Positions 1 through 10,710 of a stretch of 64,000 nt of DNA are shown here, piece by piece. The stretch spans positions 310,001 through 374,000 of the forward strand of contig JAQGDQ010000088.1 in the NCBI GenBank assembly GCA_030141605.1, in the 5' to 3' direction. Source of the stretch: Tubiluchus corallicola. Lineage: Eukaryota > Priapulida > Priapulimorpha > Priapulimorphida > Tubiluchidae. A model generated the notes under the pieces. The model searched no databases. It had not been told where the DNA came from and saw only the letters and a list, made by a program, of their open reading frames with translations. The translations under genes and the position numbers were made by a program. Every line of letters starts with the position of its first letter. The stretch's first letter is position 1.

Positions 1-1
1 A

Positions 2-731
2 CGCAGAAGCAACCTGAACGAGTACAACAAGGAACCGAGCAGGCAAGAAGGCACCTACACAAAGGACACAAGTACTGACACAATGGAGAAGCATCGTACA
101 GTAACCCGCACCAGCGGACTTCCTATCTATACTGGAACCATACCCACACCATGGAGACGGAAACGGATTCGGTACAAGCCATTGAAACTGAAAAACTACG
201 CATGCTCTCGAATAATCTTGTTGTGCATTTGATGCAAATTAGTGTAACGTGAAATTTTCAAATTTGATAATGATTTTTGTATTGACAGCCATACTTGGTC
301 AAATTGATATTTAGACATTCAACACCCCCATTTGTAAGTCACATCCAGTTACTTGTGTACTAAATTGTACAATCTTTTTTGAATGTGCAAGCACATTTAA
401 ATTACAAATTTTAAGTGTTTTACTTATTAAAAGTGAATTGATGTTAAGTTGCAGTATATTGCCTATAAGCATGTTCATGCCAAAAGATTCAAAAGATCTG
501 TTTGTCTAAGTGAATGTTTTCTCTTACAATAAGGGGGATGTTATATTTTAGGTTGATCTCAGATGAGGCTCACGTGATCAGTAGTTTCGTCTCTCTTCAC
601 TTTTGTTTTATGCCGTAACAACCCATTTCATTTTTCTCTTATTTAACAAAGTTTTATCAGTACATACATCATTCTGTAATGTGTCTTCCTCCTCCATAAT
701 ATAAAACGGTTTAGCTGAAATGACTCTAACA
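2..731 (+). mobile_element. 3' end of an LTR retrotransposon (probably Ty3/gypsy-like): pol tail, polypurine tract, 3' LTR
   Basis: A reading frame is open from the left edge to a stop at 230-232. Its basic C-terminal sequence (for example TPWRRKRIRYKPLKLK) is compatible with the end of a retrotransposon polyprotein, but I cannot assign a domain. About 300 non-coding bases follow, then a polypurine tract AAGGGGGA at 531-538. Directly after it is a candidate 3' LTR, 539-731, that begins TGTTA and ends TAACA, the usual inverted terminal bases of LTRs. The rest of the element, including any 5' LTR, lies outside the window. The Ty3/gypsy assignment is inference from the polypurine tract and LTR layout. 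No reverse transcriptase is visible. Confidence 0.55.
539..731 (+). repeat. Candidate 3' LTR, 193 bases
   Basis: It starts TGTTATATTTTAGG immediately after the polypurine tract and ends CTCTAACA. The TGTTA/TAACA ends are inverted. The right boundary is the less certain one, because a later ...GTTACA at about 768-773 could also serve as an end. Confidence 0.5.
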
Positions 732-2244
732 TACAGAACTTACGGGAAAACATGACAAGCATGTGCTGTTACATTATAGGTACAATAGCTACGTACAAAC
801 ACCTGATGTCTGTAAATGTCTGTAAATACGTGAGAAAGCGGTAATACATTTTCTACCTACATGATGTTATACCTGTAAATATTTGTGGTGGGTATCTGAA
901 ACGGAACTGAATTCTGAAAACTGCCTTTATACAGAGTACAAGTACCATCGAGGATATGCTAACACTTTACTTGTCATTATAATTATAAAGCTAAGCATAG
1001 CATTGTCATAACAAGTATCATCAGCAGGTAAAAGTCACAATTGTAATTACCAATGTTAATAATGTACCTGTTCAAAATAAATTTTGTAATACCGAAAGTG
1101 TATAAGTCTATTTAATATCTCGTAAGTTTACAACTATCTAAACTGTGTACAAAAATTAAAAACAACTATATATAGTTGTGACATTAAAGTCGGAAAATAT
1201 TGGATTTGTATCCCCTGTAATCACACTGATTGTAAGTTTACCTGGAAACGATAACCTGAAGCACGTGTACAACAATGCACTTAAATAGCAGGTTATTTAA
1301 AAAACGGGCATAGTTATTTTCACAAGTTTTTTTTCATTTTTATTAGCACTATAAACGAACGCTTTTAATTGTCTCACCTGTAGTTATTATCTTACCGGAC
1401 AAACACAAACGCTCCAAAGATACTCTGTAGGTATATTTGTTTATAAGTTGTACAAAATTTTTAAAAAGACACGAAAACAAACATAAAATGGTAACATAAA
1501 CAAATTTTAAACTCTCGTGTGATAAAATTATTTACCATCTTATCTTTAGTTAAATTAAGACAGGTAGCACAGGTAAATAACAAAGGTACACAAAAATCAT
1601 CAAAAAGAAGTACACTGGCTATACTTGCACACAAGCAGCCAGAAAGAAAATTATACTTAATACTGTAGTACTCTCCCTAACCCTATAGCAACCAATACCT
1701 TCCTCAGTTGCTATGTAAATTTACTGAAAATTGTAACACAAACTTTGAAAGCTATTTTCTCCCAATTTTAGTTTTGATTTTTTTCGCAATCTGCTCAATT
1801 ATAAATGCTAATATCTTGGTTCAGAAACAACGTAGAGAGTTGAAACTGGTACCAAAATGATCGGGATGAACGGGAGAATAAGAGTATGCATATAACTTCA
1901 AATTGATACTTAGCGCACTATGGACGGTTTTGCTATGCACGGTCACATATTTCGAAGTTGTTTTTGCCCCTCTTCGCCCCCCCCCCCACACACACAGTGC
2001 TGCACGCTGTTTGGAAAACTGGTTCCATTGTCTTTACGTTTCAGAAATTGCGTGGCTGTTCCAGGTATTGTCATCACCCACCTTTCTACTGTGATTATAG
2101 AAATTATAGATTATAGAAATCCAATATAGACGTTTCAGATGTAACTTATAGATCTGTTAGCCTGTTACTATCAGAAAAGCAATAAAGACAGACTATGATG
2201 TATGTTCGTGCATTATTGATGTATGGGTCAAATAGCATTAAATT
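732..2244. other. Intergenic, no gene seen
   Basis: AT-rich sequence between the LTR element and a GTGGT-rich repeat. It contains a poly-C run followed by (CA)n at about 1978-1998. Short open frames here look random and match no family I know. Confidence 0.6.
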
Positions 2245-2269
2245 TTGTTATCGCACAGTTTCAACTTTG

Positions 2270-2545
2270 AAAAAAATTTCCGTTATTTCGCTGTGCCGTT
2301 GTATTGCTGATGTTTGTGTTTCTGATGTCTGTGATATTGTCGTCCTCGTCATCGTTACCATGCGATGTGGTAAGTTTTATGTGGAGTGATATGGTATAGT
2401 GGGTGTGGTAAGTATTGTGTGGGTTATTGCTGTGGTGGATGTATGTGGTGTGGTGTGGCGGGTATGTTGTAGTGAAGGGGTGCATGAGTGGCATGGATTG
2501 CTGTGGGTGTTAAAATTCCTTTGCAGGATTTGGTTGGTATTATTA
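2270..2545 (+). repeat. GTGGT-rich interspersed repeat, copy 1
   Basis: A G/T-rich core (repeats of GTGGT, GGTGTGG and similar) is preceded by a segment rich in TGATG and GTCGTC and followed by AAAATTCCTTTGCAGGATTT. The reverse complement of 40400-40720 has the same three parts in the same order, including a matching AAAATTTTTGCAGGGTTT edge. This makes it a dispersed repeat family rather than simple low complexity. No coding capacity was recognised. Confidence 0.6.
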
Positions 2546-3038
2546 TAAAATTAAATGATTTTATACAAACATAGTTATGCATCGTTTATAACTATTAACT
2601 TATTAATTCGTGAATAACGTGATCACGAATAAAAAATTGTTTGCTTAATTAGTCTACCGTGTACTGTTGATGTTTATGAGGAGATTAATGATTTATGCTT
2701 ACGTCTAATTCTATAACCGTGTCTACAAAATTCTACATCGACGGCTATTTTTACCACGCTTTTCACACTTTTAATGCGGTGCAAGTTGGTTTTTGCAAAA
2801 CTTTGGTCCTTTTGGCAAAAATTGGTTTTTACTCGTGGCTTATTTGTCACAACGTCTAGCAAGCATTGGGAAAGAATTTGCGGATGTACTGATAGGAAGG
2901 TTTAGGCAAGATGGTGTGACGACGATTTGTTTCAAACTAAAATAAATAGGAGCTATTAACTTATCTCCAAGGAGATTTAAGTAACCCTGGTAACAAGAAA
3001 AATGATTTAATCTTTTTATAATTAAAAAAAAGGTAACT

Positions 3039-4061
3039 ATGAATTTAACGAAAGAAATTCAACCCGAATTTTTTCCTGGAAGTGGTAAAACGTCTCTTTC
3101 CCACTCGGACGTGCAATTGCAAACACCGGACCCAGAACTATATCTTTTTTACGAAGATTTCGCTTCAAAACGAGCTAAAAAGGAAGCAGATGCAAAATTT
3201 TTCGCAGCACAGCGATGTTTCGAAAATGGTGAATATTCGCAAGCATTGGAAGAGTTTAAAGCCCAGGAGGATAAAGATATTCGAGCCAGATTTCAACTAG
3301 CTGTCATGTGCTATGAAGGACTTGGTGTGGAAAAACGTCATCCAAAGGAAGGGTTGAACAGAATGATCGAGATAGCTTCTTATGATGGTCATCTTAAAGC
3401 CCATTCTCTTCATTCAGCTGCTGCTTTTAATGTTGGACTAGCCTATTACCAAGCCCAGGGAGTGGTCAGAAGCGACGTTCAGGCAGAAAAATGGTGGCTA
3501 GTTGCAGCTGATGATAATCAGAAATGGCCAAGCGTCAAAGCACAGTCTGTCCTCGGTTTGTTTTACAGTCAACATGATAAACCAGAAATGTTAGAGAAGG
3601 CGTTCACCTGGCATCGCGTTGCAGCAAAAAATGGTAGTCTCGAGTCTTTAGGTGCGCTGGGAGTGATGTACCTCCATGGAATAGGGTGTGAGGTAAATGA
3701 GGAACAAGCTCTAAGATGCCTTAGGAAAGCAACTAAACGTCGTAACGTGTATGCCATAGGAAAACTTTGTGCTTTGTATTTTAACAGAACCATGTACACC
3801 AAGTGCGTAGAGACGGCTGAGCAAGTAGAAGTGGTAAATTTTGAAGACGTTGAAGAAATCTCAAAAGCGACGAACTGCTTAAAATCTTTCGTGGCTAAAG
3901 GGTTAGCGCTAGCGAACTTTTATTTAGGAAGATGCTACCATTTGGGACTGGGTGTGGAGGCTGACTCGCATAAAGCAAAATTTCTCTATTCTCAAGCTGC
4001 GGTCTTTGACTTGGACGAAACATCAGTGTTACAAAAGCAACTCACGTACAACAAAATCTAG
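3039..4061 (+). CDS. LRP2BP: LRP2-binding protein-like, Sel1-repeat protein (340 aa, intronless)
   Basis: The protein has Sel1-like (TPR-related) repeats at about residues 83-115, 126-160, 166-201, 202-237 and 290-323. Each shows the alternating small and aromatic pattern, for example LAVMCYEGLGV, VGLAYYQAQGV, LGVMYLHGIGC and LGRCYHLGLGV. Order, spacing and several signature stretches (KAQSVLGLFYS, LEKAFTWH, ESLGALGVMYLHG, ALRCLRKA, RNVYA) agree with vertebrate LRP2BP, which has a similar length of about 350 aa. LRP2BP is a cytoplasmic scaffold reported to bind the tail of the endocytic receptor megalin/LRP2. The ATG at 3039 gives an MNLT start resembling the mammalian MKLT start. The coding region is a single exon, unlike its neighbours HEATR3 and the aminotransferase. 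A candidate polyadenylation signal ATTAAA is at 4129-4134. Another Sel1-family member is possible, but the match is specific. Confidence 0.85.
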   Translation: MNLTKEIQPEFFPGSGKTSLSHSDVQLQTPDPELYLFYEDFASKRAKKEADAKFFAAQRCFENGEYSQALEEFKAQEDKDIRARFQLAVMCYEGLGVEKRHPKEGLNRMIEIASYDGHLKAHSLHSAAAFNVGLAYYQAQGVVRSDVQAEKWWLVAADDNQKWPSVKAQSVLGLFYSQHDKPEMLEKAFTWHRVAAKNGSLESLGALGVMYLHGIGCEVNEEQALRCLRKATKRRNVYAIGKLCALYFNRTMYTKCVETAEQVEVVNFEDVEEISKATNCLKSFVAKGLALANFYLGRCYHLGLGVEADSHKAKFLYSQAAVFDLDETSVLQKQLTYNKI

Positions 4062-4128
4062 TTAAAACGCAGACTTTTAAAGCCGCTGTAATCACTGTCA
4101 TTGAAATGAAAACTAACTAAATCAAAAC

Positions 4129-4134
4129 ATTAAA
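4129..4134 (+). terminator. Candidate polyadenylation signal ATTAAA for the LRP2BP-like gene
   Basis: ATTAAA lies 68 bases after the stop codon. It is the common variant signal and the nearest one downstream. Confidence 0.4.
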
Positions 4135-4200
4135 GGTCAAGTGTCTAACAAAGATGGGAACATTAAATTTATTACTGTTTGGTTTTAGAATTAGACAAAT

Positions 4201-4231
4201 TGGAGCAGCATATATATATATAGCTGCTCCA
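4201..4231. repeat. AT-cored hairpin
   Basis: The arms TGGAGCAGC and GCTGCTCCA are perfect inverted 9-mers around an (AT)n centre that can also self-pair. It lies about 140 bases after the LRP2BP-like stop codon. Confidence 0.7.
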
Positions 4232-4611
4232 TATATTTATATATCCAAATAACTTTAACCAAAATCAAAAATGTGCTCGGAACAAGGAAAGAGCTGCTGT
4301 ACTCGGTCGCCCGCATTTCCTCTGGTGGCTGTCAAAAACTGATATCATTAACATAAATGAACCAAATTAAGAAATTAATGGCGGGGGGGGTCGTTTTGAG
4401 AAAATTGTTTATGGATTTGAGAAATTTCAGTTTTATGACCAGAGCCAATAACGAATTCTCCCTTACGTACAAAATTTGTCAAATAAAGGTGTACATCTGT
4501 CTGTCTCACAAAATATAGACTGACAAAGCAGTCGTTTTTAGATTTTTCTATATATATATTATATATATAGTATATATATATTGTATATATACTATTGTAT
4601 GTATTGTATGT

Positions 4612-4671
4612 ATATTATATGTACATGTATACAATATATATATATATATTGTATACATGTACATATAATAT
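4612..4671. repeat. Perfect 60-base palindrome
   Basis: Each base from 4612 pairs with its partner counting back from 4671, centred between 4641 and 4642. The arms include TGTACATGTATACAAT, so it is more than a plain AT run. It sits in a wider AT/GT-rich zone, about 4548-4690. Confidence 0.85.
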
Positions 4672-5259
4672 TCATATCAGTATAAAATATAATACATATT
4701 TTTCTGTTCAAGATTTTAGAGATTGGTAAAAAAACATTTTCTGGTGTATGTGTTTCAAGTGTACGGCCTAATTTTAACTCGGCAATTTAACCAAGATCCG
4801 AGATATATTAAAATTTGCACATAATACATATACATATATGTGTGTGTGTGTTATTAATGTTCCAAGCTTTAGCTTTTTACTTCTTTAGTTTCACAGTTCT
4901 CACATAGTGTACTTTTTGTAATTTATCTAGCAATTTAACGTGCTGAAATTAACTTGAAAATCGCTGCCACACAGCTTCTACTTAACAAAGGGAGGGGATA
5001 ATGTAAACACATTCGAACGTGAGCATAAGACACCATTGCTCATATAATATCTCATCTGAATTATCTTAATAGTTAGTGAGATTCCACCACAACCTTCAAC
5101 GCATTAAGCAGGGTCTGGTAATGAATTCTGGACGCCTTCTCGTTGCGTGTTAAATGTACAAACAATATTTCACGGTATTTAGCAAGTAATTTTGTGCAAG
5201 GTTTTTAATTATTAACCGAACGATAAAATTGCATTTAAATACAAAAGTAACAGACTTTA

Positions 5260-5330
5260 CACGTGTGTGTGTGTGTGTGCGTGCGTGCCTGCATGCGTGT
5301 TTGTATGTGTGCGTGCGCGCGTGTGTGTTT
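5260..5330. repeat. Degenerate (TG)n microsatellite
   Basis: Repeats of GTGTGT interrupted by GCGTGC and GTATGT units. It alternates purine and pyrimidine almost throughout. Confidence 0.85.
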
Positions 5331-8159
5331 GCATCGGAAAAGAGAGTTTGTTCAGTTACCCGTTTACCTGAATGAAAGATGAAAATCCAAGCGCCAGCCC
5401 CCAAAACCGTTGCTTAAACGCAGCCGCTGCAAGGTAATAGGCTACGGTTGGGTAGTCGTGTCTCAGTTATGACTACGTTCACCTGCAGATCTGTATTCAA
5501 GCTTAATTCAAACGTTGGAACTTTAAAATCGCATAGTTTCGCGGCGTAAGAAACACTGAAACCGTATTTCACTCTCCCAGGACAAGGCAAACATTAGTGA
5601 ACAGGAACAATGCCGCGAATTTGAATGGATTGTTAGCCCTACGGCGCGGATATCGAGTAAAGATAATATTCAAGCAGAATAGGACGGAAACTTGTTGTTC
5701 ATCCAAGTAAACAGAAACAGTTTAAATTATCATTTCTGTGAACCAGTAACATGGACACTTGTATGTACTGAAATGCGTAGCAGTTGATGGCGATTAAGAG
5801 AGGTTTAAATGCAGGTGCAAAGAAAATGATTTCAGTAAAACTGAAAAGGTTATGGTTTCTTCTTGCAGGTTTCGTCTAGCGAGTACTATCCACAAGCTGT
5901 TGGCGTCAAATTGCCGTAAGTACTTTTTATTCTTTCACCTAGCAGTATAATTTTAAAAAGCCTTCATAGTCATAGTTCAAAATAAACTAAAGTTGCGGAG
6001 ATTATTTTTTCAAGTTCAGTTGATTGTTGCAAACGTCGTGAAAGCTGTCATGCATTGTGTAATAACATTGAAATAATTAAAAGATTATAAAATTTCACCA
6101 GTTAAAGCAAGGTTTATTAGTTAGTAGGTAAAATAATTAAATATAAATAAAAGTTCTAAATGAATTTACAAGTTAACGAAATTTTGTGGAAGAAAGTGAG
6201 ACGTTTTACAGGCATATGCTAAAATAACTCTTGCAATAATTTTTAAATAGATTTGAATTGTTCAGTTACTCTTCAGTGCTACCTGACCTGTGAAATCGTA
6301 CTTCCTGCGACGGTTATTCATCAGTTACTTTCCAAAAATCTACGTTATAAAGCCTCAATAGACGCGAAGATTCCATGTATTATTCTTCAATAAACACTTA
6401 GGTCCTAGATGAAATACAGGCTCGTTTTATTACCATCTTACTGAATAAACTTGTTTGAATGCAAGACAATATAATGTCAACCCAAGATGCAGAAAGATTC
6501 TTTCGTATTCAGAGGAATGTTTCACAGCGTATATAGGTCTTCTGTTTACTGATCTTTTGTAAATAGCGCTGTCTTTTCTTGGTTTATTGTTCTCTGGCTT
6601 GTTCCTATTACGGATGCTGTTCAGGACATTTCAGTCTCATGAGAAAATCCAGCTTTGCTTCTAGGATGAGTCACGGCCAGCGTCGATCTCACGCACCAAA
6701 TGCTCCCCCCTTTCGAAATACTGTAATAGAATAGTGAGACAAGATCGGTGCTTTCACCATAGGCAATTACATAAATTCCTAGTTCATTGCAGGCTTGTGC
6801 AGCCCATATGGGTTCAAACTGTAAGGCAATGCGATTAGGTTTTATAAAAATTTGGACAACGATGGTAAGAGATTTTTGCATTGTAGCATATTGTATGTTT
6901 GAAAATTTGTAAATTTGAACTTTTTTGGTTGTCACAAATTTAAATTGGTAATAAACGCAGGCAAAGACGTGCATGGAAAAAATGTTTTAAACGTTAATAT
7001 TGTTACCAAGCATTTTTCGAGATAAGTGCAAACACTAATTTACTTTGTAAACATGCTAAATAACAAAACAAAGAAACTCTATTTCAAAGCTAATTTGTAA
7101 GTCACCGGCTCAAATAATGTTGTTAAGAAAATCACAGGTTTTAGGTTTAAAGGTGGGATTCTTGTTTAAGTCCTTGAATGCGCGGTTGTCTCCTTGTCTT
7201 GCAATGTAGTTGTCGCTTACACGGTCCCACTTTTGTTGCAGTAAATCTTATGGAACCCAGCTAATTATAGACTTCCCTCAGAAATGATTATTTCTGATTA
7301 TTTACCGTCTTTCTTTCATTTTGTGTTTTACAGTATTTGACGCAGTATTTTTAAAATGTTGTAATAAGTAATGCTATTCTTTTTGGTTGATTTTATACGA
7401 CGACCACATCTTGAGCAAAGAACTCACATTTTAATCCAATATATATCAGCACTCCTGTTATTCCCTAATCAGTAGGCTATGCACCATTAATGCTGCTCGC
7501 CAACTTCAATAATGGACGTATACTTTCTGCGTAACGCCTAACTTGCTTCTGATCAAAGCACATTTGCGTAACTTAGTAGTGAACTAGGACAAAACTAGAA
7601 ATGCAAATTAAGTACATATAACTGAGCAGAGTAACAAAACGTAAAAAATCTAAATCAGATGTATTTAGATAAAATCTTATTATCGCTTTTTATAAGTGTA
7701 ATAGTTCACGGACTCTACTGATGAAAAGGTATTTAAAAATAACTTGAAGAAAATGTGTCTTTCGCCTTTAACTTCCTTGCTGTCAAAATCAAAGACAAGC
7801 GTTAGATCATTTTCCAGTTTTTTGAAGGGGAATTGAGGGGTGAAGAGTTCACGGTATATTGAAGTCCGCTGATCTTCAGGTGAATGTCTACAGCGCACGT
7901 GCACAAACACAGATTACTTCTAAAAAGTTTTTGCAAAAATTTCCGGTGTTATTCAGATAAATTATCTGAGCAAATATAATTATCTAAATCTCGTGCAGTG
8001 GCCAGTGGATGAAGCTACAGGCTTAATGATCTTTGTCAGGTGCTATATAACGTCATGCTAGTTCGCTACTATGCACTCAGAGCGACATTACATATCCCAT
8101 AGTGTTTAGGGTGTTTCCAAAAAAAAGTTTCCCAGAAAATTTTTTTGCAGAAAAATCAT

Positions 8160-8401
8160 TATTCTCCCCGACTTTCTCTCTTTCTATCTCTCTTTCCCTC
8201 CCTCTCTATCCTTGTGTTTTCCCCTGCCTCACCCATTATCTCTCTTCTTGTACTATATCTCTCTCTCCTTCCCCCTATCTTTATCTCTTCCCCTCTCTTC
8301 TCTCTACCTTTCCCATCTCCACTCCCTCTCGTTCACTTCTCTTGTTCTCTCACTCCCTCCCTACCTTCCACCCTTTCCCTATGCTACCTCCCTCCCTCCC
8401 T

Positions 8402-8432
<31 letters not shown>

Positions 8433-8550
8433 TTTTCCACTTCCTCTTTTTCTCGCTTCTTATCATCTTCTCACTCTTTCTTCCTCTCTCCGTTTTCTCT
8501 CTCATTTTCGTTCTCTCTCCCTCGGCTCCCTCTGTCTCCCATTCTCTTTG
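8160..8550. repeat. Polypyrimidine (CT-rich) tract of about 390 bases
   Basis: The + strand is almost entirely C and T, with CTCTCTC, CCTCCCTCC and TTCTCTC units and an uninterrupted (CT)n at about 8408-8431. Three overlapping open frames through it are only translations of the repeat (Ser/Leu/Pro/Phe) and are not called as genes. Confidence 0.85.
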
Positions 8551-9287
8551 TTTTTGCTTTTTAAGTATCTACAATGCTTTGATTAATAACTATCAGAAAT
8601 CAGAATCATTTTAAAACATATAACACGATGTTTAAGGGTTAACCTTCTTTTTTTAATTTTGTTTTGGAAAAATAGCTTGTTTTCAAAGTTGGTTGCTACT
8701 GTTTTACGTTGTTTTTATAATAGAATTGCTTTCTCAAGGTGTTGCATATAATCACTTCAAAAAAATCTATTTTTACAGGATTTGAAATAAGGTTTAATAA
8801 ATATTATAGAAAATTAAAACACCAAGGCTGCAAACTATACAGATTTGTGGCTTTAAACAGATATGGAATCTAAATTTGCCCATTAAGTTATGCTCCTTTG
8901 CAAAATTTTTTACAGGTTCTTTTAAATCGTAGATTCATTAGCAAGATAATCTTCTGTGATGAAAATCTAACTGGCAGAGACGTCACAGTCACACTCGGAT
9001 GTATGTACATTTTTTCCGAACACCGAGAAATGAACGAAATAATTTGGAACCACAGTAAAAGAAACTGTCCAAGAGTGATATTCCTAAGCGGTCACTCAAC
9101 ATATCAGTTGGCAGGTCCGACATTGCCAAACGTCGGTAGACAAGCACACGTCGTGATCATTCACTATTGCATATATGCAAAGATCAACATCATTTTTATT
9201 GCGTAATATCTAACTGCGCTTTAAAAAGGATTTATAACATTTTCTGTGAATTTTATCGTTCTATAAATCTGTTCAGGGAAAAGCCTT

Positions 9288-9343
9288 TTCTGGGAAGATT
9301 TTCTTCTGGGAAGTAATTTTTCCAGAAACTTCTCTTCTGGGAA
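9288..9343 (+). promoter_or_regulatory. Three TTCTGGGAA motifs in 56 bases
   Basis: TTCTGGGAA occurs at 9288-9296, 9304-9312 and 9335-9343. Each fits the STAT-type site TTCNNNGAA. A near-site TTCCAGAA is nearby, and an inverted TTCCCAGAA lies at 8129-8137. No promoter is placed next to them, so a regulatory role is only a suggestion. They may simply be a decayed tandem repeat. Confidence 0.25.
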
Positions 9344-10589
9344 ACGAGTCTAAAGCCGTGGTTTGCATAGGCTTATATTGCGCAACAGTATAAGTACAAC
9401 AAATGTACGTAACTTTTTCGCACCGACACCTATAATTCTTTGTAATAGTATTCACGTGAGTTTACAATTTGATGGCATCACAACTTATGAATGGAGCAGT
9501 TTTCTGATAAACGATTATAAAATTTGTTTTACGAGCTATGATTACGCGTTTGTTTTACACGAGACATATTGTTGTCCATAATAATAATAATAAATAATAA
9601 TAATAATTATTATTATTATATATTATTGAACATCGAGGAGTTAAATATGCAAACTCTGAATTAAGAGAAAAAAAGAACTGAAAATCACAATGTTTGGAAT
9701 AATATGCAGTTTTTAAAAACTTAAATGAAAAAAGTGTTGTTATCGATTACCGATTAATGAATCAGTCAAGAAACAGGATCAAAATAATTATTATTCCTTT
9801 GTTTATGTATCTTTTGCCACCAAAAACCTGCAAACTTGCGCGAATTTGTACAAATTCGAGAATTCTTGCAGCAATGTTTTTCTGTGTTAGCGCGCATATT
9901 CAACTCGTGGAAAAATGATAAGTTTTAAACTTTTTGTTAAATAATCAGATCAGTGTAAAGTTTCGTGCAAGCAGACTGTAACAACGACATTTCGCTTCGC
10001 TGTTGTTGTGTGTATTTTAATCCAGGTAGAAATTCACCTGTGCGTGTCTAAACGCTAAGATCATGCCGTGGGAACAGAAAGGAAAAATTAGCAAGAGCAA
10101 ATGCACAAGCCTCGAGGGCGTCTGCCATCCACTCGGGTGAAAACCTGTCGAATTAATGACAAATTTTCAAGCACTTACAACATTTATCTGGTGTGCGTTC
10201 TTGTTTAGAACTGCGTTCTTGAAGCAGATTTTTTTCTGAGTTAATATACATTTTTCACAGTATATTAATCATGCGTTTGCTATGCACAATGTGAAAATGA
10301 CAATACGTTTTAATATGGCACCTGGCAGTGCTGGCATATTAATTATTATTGTAGTTAAACGATTATTGTAGTATCATTTATAATGCATCGTCTAAAGCCT
10401 TATAAAGCGTGTTCTGCTGAATTTATGTTACCTTACATTAATGGAGCTCACTCAATTTACCGAAAATTTCTTTGTTCGTTTTGGTTACTGAATATTAATC
10501 AAACTTTGTCACCTGGTACCCTGGTAGTTATAAAACCACAGAAAAAAGTCAGAATTTTGGCTAAGAAAAAAGGCACGGGAAATAAAACA

Positions 10590-10710
10590 GGTAAAAAGTC
10601 TCAATTAAATTTCGGTTAGGGTAAGTCTCAATTAATTTCGGCTATGGTTAAGGTTAATGGTTAGGGTTAGGGGAAAAAGATTCAATTAATTTCGACTAGG
10701 GTTAGGGTTA
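10590..10710 (+). repeat. Short tandem repeat with TTAGGG-like units
   Basis: About three imperfect units combine TCAATTAATTTCGGCT-like sequence with GGTTAGGG or TTAGGGTTAGGG. Only two or three clean telomere-like hexamers are present. Confidence 0.6.

Noticed and set aside
6621-6974. A 117-codon frame on the - strand
   Set aside because: No family similarity, no supporting splice or promoter context, and a low-information N-terminal half.
8102-8614. Three overlapping long frames (up to 170 codons) rich in Ser, Leu, Pro and Phe
   Set aside because: They are translations of the polypyrimidine tract. All three frames are open only because the tract lacks purines.
8898-9206. A 102-codon frame with an acceptor-like sequence near its start
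   Set aside because: No recognisable motif, no neighbouring exons with matching phase, and ordinary codon content for random AT-rich DNA.
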